Source: Paulinella micropora (lineage: Eukaryota; Cercozoa; Imbricatea; Euglyphida). Taken from it: 44,018 bases of DNA. The notes below the pieces were generated by a model. That model did not search any database. It had not been told where the DNA came from and saw only the letters and a program-made list of their open reading frames with translations. This document shows, piece by piece, positions 37,788-44,018 of this stretch. Location of the stretch: positions 496,317-540,334 of the forward strand of contig BJOX01000370.1 of NCBI GenBank assembly GCA_009731375.1, read 5' to 3'. A program made the translations under genes and the position numbers. How positions within the stretch are numbered: the first letter of the stretch is position 1; the number at the start of each line of letters is the position of its first letter.

Positions 37788-40700
37788 GGGGTCCATCCAA
37801 AGGAGAAATCCAGGCTGCTGGTGAGGAGACTGATGAGAGCTTTCCGTTTCCTTGCCAGTGAGAGGTCGAGGCTGTGAATCATCCGGGCAGTAGCCACGAA
37901 CTTCGCAATCGCGTAGTCTCTTTGGATCTGCGGGTTGTTGTTGCCGTCGGTGTGAAGGCCCAAAGACCGAAAGACTTCGAATGCCGAGCGGTTTCTGATC
38001 TTGGTGGGGCCACGGGACGAGCCTCGGCCTGGTGCGGAAAGCGAGATCGGGACAGCATACACACCTTTTCCCACTTCGCTGACTAGGCAGATGACTGAAC
38101 ATTTCTCCGCTGCACATATCTGGCGTGCAGCCCGTAGTTGCATGTAGAGGAGGGAGAAACCTTTTTGTGCCTCGGGAAAGTATTGCTCAGGTGGACCATC
38201 CCCTCCAATGGCTGCCCAGTTGTCATCAGCAAATTTGTGGTCAGCGGTCAGCGGGGGTCTCAAGGGGTAGACGGAGGTGTTCTGGGATCGGTCGCGGTCC
38301 GTTCCGTCGTAGAAGCGATACCCGGCTGGCATAAATTGCTGGGCAGGGCACAGGCGGGTGATGTACTCGTCTAGCACTCCATACGTGCCAGGGCTTAGCG
38401 ATCCTCCTTGCGGGATCCCTCGCGAGCGAAGAATTTCTTCCGGCAGAATAACAGTCTTCCCTGAAATGTCCGGGGTCTTGAGCTTGAGCGGGGAGTCTTT
38501 GAAACGGTGGCGGAGGAAAGCGAACATTTCGGGGAATTCCTGCTCTTGCGCCACCACGTGGGAATACGCTTCGCAGATGTACGTGAGCTCCGCACGGTCA
38601 AAGGCCTTGCGGATGTCAGTGGAGAAGATGATAAGCGTCTTTATATTGCCAGTAATCTTGGGGGCTGCCCGTAAGTCGGCCAGCATCAACCGAAGCACCA
38701 TGTTCCATTCATCACACCCGCTCACAGTCGTTGTGTTGGCCTTGGAGGTCTTCCGGATACATCCTGTGTGGAGCTTGAAAGACTCGACCCGGAACGTGAC
38801 GAGTTTTTCGTAGAGATTAAGGATCGCGTTCGATACAGTGATCCCCCGCCAATCAGTCACGTTTGCGCCTGTCCCCGTCCCTTTCCAGATCTGGCTGAGG
38901 ATCCCCGGCTTCCAGTCCTTTGGTAGTCGCTTCTCCTTCCAGCAGTGGGAGAGAAAGGATCCCAATTGAATCTTCGCATCCTGCGAGAGGAGTCTGAAGA
39001 TGGCAGGAGGGATACCGTCTTCTCCTGGGGCAGGACCCTTTTTTGCCTGGATGGCGTGCTCCAGCTCTCCCAGCGAGAAAGGTCGACGAGCCAGTTCGAG
39101 AGCCTGATCCCGGGTAAGGGGCGGGGGGAGGCATTTGAAGATAGTGACGAATTGTTTGACACGGTCCCCGGGAATACGAGATTCCTGGAACGGTCCGATG
39201 AGGTGGGGGCGTCCATTGGAGTCTCGGGGTGGGGACGACCGCAGCTTTTCCCACTCTCGAATCTTTTGGAGCCGACCCACCCTCCTTAGTACCGCCCACT
39301 TTGCTAGGCGGTCTGCACACTCGTTAAGCCGAAAAGTCCACTCGAAGCTCTGCTCTTGGTGGGACTTGACCCAGTGGAACGAGATCGGAGCCGACTGAGT
39401 GTGGAAGCGAAAGATGGCGTCCCATAGGGGGGGCTTCGCACGCTGCTTAAACAGTTCATGGGCCTCCCCCTCCAGATTCGCGTCCGTTAGGGCCCGGTAG
39501 TCGGTGAAGATATGAACTCGCCGGGGTCTCCATTTCATCTCTCTAATGTATTGGAGGCCACCTGCCATCACTGCCAGTACTTCTTGTTCTCCACTAGAGG
39601 CTGGGTTGTCTGCATTGCCGTAGATAGCGATAATCTCATTATTGTAGAACAGGAACGCCCCGAAGCCCGCAGCGTTGCCATGTTCGGGAAAACAGGATCC
39701 GTCAGGAACGAGGATAGCGTCATATGGGGACAGGGACCCCGGAGACAGCTCGTCCGGCTGGTCAAGCCGCGGGGCCAGGCGATAGATAGGAAACCGCTGT
39801 TTGAACTCATCGGGGAGCGAACTTAGACGTAGAGCATAAGCATTCGATTGGAGTCTGATGATAAGGCCCCGGGTGTCATCTCCATTAGGAAGGTGGATAC
39901 CCAGGTACTCCCAGGCTTCAGCTTCTAGGAACTCCAAAAGCTGGGGGACTAAGTCAACGGGCGGAGCAGTATACTCGTCTTGGAGAGGAAGGTTTGCGGT
40001 CGCCCACCTCTTGAGCTCACTGGAGTTACGGTTCGGTCTTCGTTCGCTATCATCCTCCGGCGGGAACTGCACTGAGTACTGGCGGAGAGACGGTGCCGTG
40101 TGGGCGCTTAAGAGGGAACGCATCCGCTCCACCTCCGCCTGTAGAGCAGCCTCAGCATCGGTCTGGATGACAGCTTCCGTCTCACTGGGAACGAGGGGAA
40201 GGGGGTCAGGATTCGCATTTCCCCGGAAGACCAGGTTAGTAAATTGTCCCCTGTCGATAGTATCCCCCGGTTTGAGGATCGGCGCCCGAAGCCTGTCACT
40301 TCCTAGAAGGAGCTCCCGCTGATTATATTTGGAGTCCTCTGGAGGGATCCACAGTTTCGCCCCGGACCCCATCACTTGGTGGAGTCGGCGCTCCTCGTCT
40401 GCCTGATCAGAGACCCGGGTGCGGTAGAGGTCTGCATAATGTTCCTGGAGAGTCTCTGGCGGGGGAGTCTCCATGGCTGAGTCCGTCTGGACCCGGAGGA
40501 GAAATTTGTGCTGGTTCCGGTCGAAGGCTTGGTTGTGTCGGAGCCTATTCGGTCTCTTGACCTCCCTCTTGGCGCGCTTGATATCTTCGAGACGGGAATT
40601 AATCTTGCGTCTGGCCTTGGCAAGGATCTTCAGTGCGTCCGGTAGAAGAAATGACATCTCTAGCGGGTCACTCGACCGTGGTTCTTCCAGGATGTGCCCG

Positions 40701-41290
40701 ACCAGATCCCCTTCCATTCGTAACGTATGGCAAATGTTCAGCCAGAGCCTGGTTAAATGAGATCCGGGATCCCTCGGGACTTGTCGTTGGAGGCCCCGCG
40801 TGATGGACTGCAGTGCGGTTAACATACGGGGTACCTTGGTTATCTTCCGTCTGGACTTAGGAGGTCTGGGATTCCGCCTGCTCAGCGGTGGTGGAGCCGG
40901 CTGGGCATCCTGGTATCCAATCGGCAGGGCTGGGATAGGGGCACTAGGAGGAGCAGCGTCGACCCTCGGAGGCCCGACAGCTTCCGCAGCTTGGATGGCC
41001 TGCTTCAACGCGGCTTGGGGGGGCTGGGCCATCTGTATGCTCGCCGCCATACTCTGCTGGAAACAGTCCTGCTGAGCCTGTGTCCACCTCTTGGGTTCCA
41101 CTAATGGCGGTGGGGGGGACCCCGAGACCGCCGGAGCGACATTAACTTCAGGCCTAGCTTCTCTCCCAACCAGGCTAAGGGAAGATGGAAGGGGAAGAGG
41201 GGAATCTGTTAGCGAGGGGGGGGGATAGCCGACTCTATGATCTCCTCCACCGCGGAAGGGAGGGGCGGTGGGCCCAGGGTAGGATCCCAA
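37781..41290 (-). CDS. Retrotransposon frame 2: RNase H placed before reverse transcriptase
   Basis: Residues are numbered from 41290; entry is probably by a -1 step at the C9 run (41216-41224). Residues 1-180 are Pro/Ala/Gln-rich. RNase H lies at about 515-665 with all four acidic residues: PDGSC (D530), EQEVLAV (E near 571), FTDYRAL (D597) and NECADRLAKW (D near 660). The RT follows: GPAPGEDGIPPAIF near 745, FSTDIRKAFDRAE near 890, RGIPQGGSLSPGTYGVLDEY near 965 and KFADDNW with the catalytic pair at 1022-1023. In known LINEs with RNase H the domain lies after the RT. The frame stays open to 37673, but sense passes to the -1 frame near 37787. Confidence 0.85.
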
Positions 41291-43598
41291 CTCCCAGGCG
41301 GGGAGGAGGGAGGAGAGTCAACCGGAATGTCTTGCGGCAGGTAGTGATGCTCCAGCCGAGCGCGGGCAATGTCGATTCGGGCCTGGATCCAGAGTTGCAG
41401 GGGGGGGGAATCCAAACGGTGAGACGCGATGGACTCGACCAGCCGCTCTTCTCGACTGAGGTGCGACAGTGCAGCAATTGCGTCCTCCTCGTCATCACTG
41501 CCTGTTCCTGGCAACACATTATCCTCGGGGAAATCCAGCGGGTGATCGCCCGCTTGGGATCCCCATAGGAGGACGCCGACAGCAATCCACGCGGAGGCCT
41601 TGGCAACAACCGAGTCGGATCGAAAATATTCTTCAGGGCCATATGGTGCATCAGGGGTGGAGAGCTCCAGGAGACCATCCCTGGCCCCGACATCTATAAA
41701 AAGCAAGGTGAGCCGCAGGATGGCCCTGAGACGTTTGTAGTGCACAGCGGGCAGGGTGATGCCAAGGGGGCCGATGAAGCGAGGCGCGTGATCCCACTCC
41801 GTAGTCGAAGACCTGAAGCGGGATGTGTGATGGAGCAGGATACGGCCCTTGATTCCCTGTGCCCGAACAATAAGCACACGTGGGAGGCGACGCTGGACGT
41901 ATCTAAGAACCCGGGCGGAGGAAAGTGCATGCCATGAGGTGAGGAGCATGAGGCTCCCATCCTGGACGATGGATTCCAACGCCTTGGTGGTCCTCTCTGC
42001 TAGAGGCTTCCTGGCTCGAAGGAGGGATTGAGCTCCAAAGGAGGGAGATAAGAGGAACATCTGACATAGCCATTGGTTAAGTGCTCCTTGGGAGACTCGT
42101 GGCGCGGAGGGGGGGTCAACTTTTTGCGGCGGAAAGGCAAGGAGTGGCTCGCGAACGTGCGTGGATAACGACATCACGTTGGTGCCATGATACCGCTCCA
42201 AAGTATGTCGAAGTGTCGCAAATGCAAGAGAGGCCTGTGCACCTCCTCTGAGCCCGTCATGAGACTGCTTGAACTCGCTAAACCACTTGGCGGGCGGCTG
42301 GGGAAGGTGGTCTCGTATGCCTCGTTTGTAGACCCGGTAGACCGTAGAAAAACCTAGAGGGGCGGAGGATGGCACAGGGTTCCGGGGTAGGAGACGACGC
42401 TCGATGGAGAGCCCCTGTCCCAGCAGGGAAAAAGCCCGAGAGTTGAAGGAAGCTGCATTGGAGGAATGCTCCCCCTTCTTGTCTTCTGCCATCTTCCGGA
42501 GGTTTCTGATGATCTTGCGGAGGCGCTGTCGGAACTGTCGATTTGTCTTCGGGACGGAACTGAGTCCCAAGATCGGACGTTGGACTGCAGGGAAAGGATG
42601 TTGAACCACAACGGGGTCCGGAAGGGATGAAGCTGTCCGCTTGAACAAAAGTTGAACCCCATAAGCAGCAATCATCCTGCATGCCATCTTGTTCGGGAGG
42701 ATGGAAACGGAACAGTCATCGCATTTGACCCACTCCCCGGAACTATTCCGGTCCAGAACGAACGCGTGAGAATGCTGTCGCGAGCGTTTGTTCCCTTCCA
42801 TCTGGATGCAGATGGCGCTTTGGAGAGAGTAGGAGAGCGCCTTTCCATCATGCGACCACCGGCGATCAAAGAAGAGCGAAGGGAGGAAAGAGACATTGTG
42901 GTGTGCGGACCGGGGGAAACGAAGATTCAGGAGCCCAAGAGGCCGATGAATGTCAAGGAGAAGACATTCTGCATGCTCACGAATCGATCGAGTCTGCACC
43001 CCTTTATCGCCTCCGCAGTGAGCGCATAGGAAAGGTTCAGAGGAAGGGCCCCCAAGATGCCATCTCGCCAAAAGCTCAGTAAGGGGGAAAGGTGAGCAGT
43101 CGTCAGCCAGGATAGAAAGTGAGAGTGGAAGGGCCCAAGAGGAGGACTGGGAGGCAGTGGAACAGACGCTGCATGCTGAAGTCGAAACTACGTGCGGGAG
43201 CCAGGATTCCAAAAATACCCCACTCGGGAGGAAGGAAGGCCCGGCGTCCCGCAGAAGCAACATTAGGCCCCGTGTTGCCAGTCCGGTGTCGCCGCCGCCG
43301 TGGACGTCCGGTCCGGGGCACACGCTGCGGAGAACAACAGGGTAGCGGAACCAGGCGCAGGAAAGAGGCTTGAATTCCTGTGTGGTGTGCCCCACCTGCG
43401 GGCGGAGATTGTCCAACGTATTAATGGTAGCGCTGGTAGCCGTCATCTGGGGTCCGAGCGTGGACCTGGGCGGCCGTGCCAAAGCCCAGTTCCGTAGGAA
43501 AGACGAGAGTTTGGGAAAAGAGGCCAGAAGTTGGGCTGCACTAATTAAGAAACAATGCCGGTCATCCGGGTTCTTGATACCCCTGTAGGGAAGAGTAG
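41209..43598 (-). CDS. Retrotransposon frame 1: ubiquitin-specific-protease-like domain and Pro-rich tail
   Basis: The frame starts formally at 43686, but real sequence probably enters at the 25-bp duplication. Then comes YRGIKNPDDRHCFLISAAQL, which fits the G-(L/I)-x-N-x(4)-C-(F/Y) box of USP/UCH peptidases, with the Cys at codon 43554-43552. CAHCGG (zinc-ribbon half), a YSLQSAICIQMEG strand, SRQHSHAFVLDR with the expected His, EWVKCDDCSVSIL (W-x-x-DD-x-x-V) and AAYGVQLLFKR follow in the order seen in USP domains. The remaining 450 residues have no recognised domain and end in an acidic stretch and SAVEEIIESAIPPPR. A USP-like enzyme in a retrotransposon could process the polyprotein or remove host ubiquitin; both are speculation. 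Confidence 0.6.
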
Positions 43599-43623
43599 TT
43601 GATACCCCTGTAGGGAAGAGTAG
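43574..43623. repeat. 25-bp perfect tandem duplication that breaks the frame
   Basis: Unit TTGATACCCCTGTAGGGAAG plus AGTAG occurs at 43574-43598 and 43599-43623. One copy is 3n+1 bases, which is exactly the offset between the upstream frame and the USP-like frame. Confidence 0.95.
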
Positions 43624-44018
43624 GTAGTACCGCAAGAGCTTGACGGGTACGGGCCGGACGACCTTTTCCCTTAGAAATAATTCCAACCCCTGAATACTCC
43701 CCCTGATCTTTTATAGACAACGAATTGCTCTGGTTGGGGCCAGTGCTTGTGGTCGATGCAGGTGGAGCACTAGCGATCTTCTTCACAAAAGAGCGTCGGG
43801 GACGATATCCAGCGGATTCTTCCTCGTAAAAACCTGCCATCACGTCCTCCTGCTCCTCAATGGTAGCCACTCTCTGGTGAGCGAGTTGCCGTTCCCGTCG
43901 GATTGCTTGTATGTCCCTCGGGCCAAAGAAAAGACCTCCGTTGGAGCTTTTCGAGGGAGCGCGACGGGATCCAGTGACTTGAGAACGGCGGGAGTGAACC
44001 TCGATAATTTCAGGTGGC
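43599..44018 (-). CDS. Retrotransposon upstream reading frame, open to the window edge
   Basis: The frame is open from the right edge to a stop at 43562. It has basic, Ser/Arg-rich sequence (HSRRSQVTGSRRAPSKSS), then NGGLFFGPRDIQAIRRERQL, IEEQEDVMAGFYEEESAGYR, and ends in LPTLPYRGI. That last motif is repeated at the start of the USP-like frame because of a 25-bp tandem duplication. It is probably the N-terminal part of the same protein. No domain is recognised. Confidence 0.55.

Larger units (their letters stand above)
34483..44018 (-). mobile_element. Unusual non-LTR retrotransposon with USP-like, RNase H, RT and endonuclease-like domains; runs off the right edge
   Basis: Minus-strand element at least 9.5 kb long. 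In translation order it has an N-terminal region open from the window edge, a USP-type cysteine protease-like domain, a long Pro-rich region, RNase H, RT, a zinc knuckle and a candidate restriction-like endonuclease, then a roughly 1.1-kb 3' region reaching the virus-like fragment. The reading moves through three frames, each step being -1. GC-rich composition and long open frames distinguish it from the neighbouring AT-rich sequence. Confidence 0.8.

Overview
The window is a scaffold fragment from a eukaryotic genome, most likely a unicellular eukaryote; I cannot name the species. Evidence: a Ty3/Gypsy-type retrotransposon, two different non-LTR retrotransposons, long GATA, CA and GAA microsatellites, AATAAA-type 3' ends, and F-box, BTB and leucine-rich-repeat genes. 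No rRNA, tRNA, CRISPR array or bacterial operon was seen. Several N runs (7982-8689, 15372-15499, 18890-19804, 25910-26117, 30524-30621 and a few 10-N joins) mark assembly gaps, most of them beside homopolymers.

Layout. 1-5373: polyprotein of a Ty3/Gypsy-like element, open to the left edge. 6440-7900: AT-rich debris of a virus-like element (Polinton-like/large-DNA-virus type). 8690-12770: compact GC-rich genes (membrane protein, unknown protein, HExxH peptidase-like protein, acidic protein). 12771-14105: a second virus-like fragment carrying the rest of the gene begun at 6440-6996, ending inside a Ulp1/adenain-type protease. 14108-21613: more GC-rich genes (F-box/LRR, BTB, several unknown) with local duplications. 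21614-23435: a third virus-like fragment (GKY-domain remnant, zinc-knuckle/HNH-like gene, fibre-like gene). 23563-24408: membrane protein. 24549-25747: microsatellites. About 25.8-30.7 kb: an APE-type LINE with two ORFs. 31751-34480: a fourth virus-like fragment (two GKY-domain genes, fibre-like gene, capsid-like partial gene). 34483-44018: a very unusual minus-strand non-LTR retrotransposon that runs off the right edge.

The most interesting object is the right-hand element. In order it encodes a ubiquitin-specific-protease-like domain, an RNase H with all catalytic residues placed before the reverse transcriptase, the reverse transcriptase, a C-terminal zinc knuckle, and a candidate restriction-like endonuclease. 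Its three long frames are each joined by a -1 step at a C run, and a 25-bp tandem duplication breaks the frame near its N-terminal part. I know of no described non-LTR element with this domain set.

The virus-like fragments are AT-rich and multicopy, and they abut truncated GC-rich genes without N gaps at about 12770, 14105 and 21613. This suggests repeated endogenisation and rearrangement, or chimeric assembly. Many genes carry single-base frame breaks at homopolymers, so sequencing error must be excluded before calling them dead.
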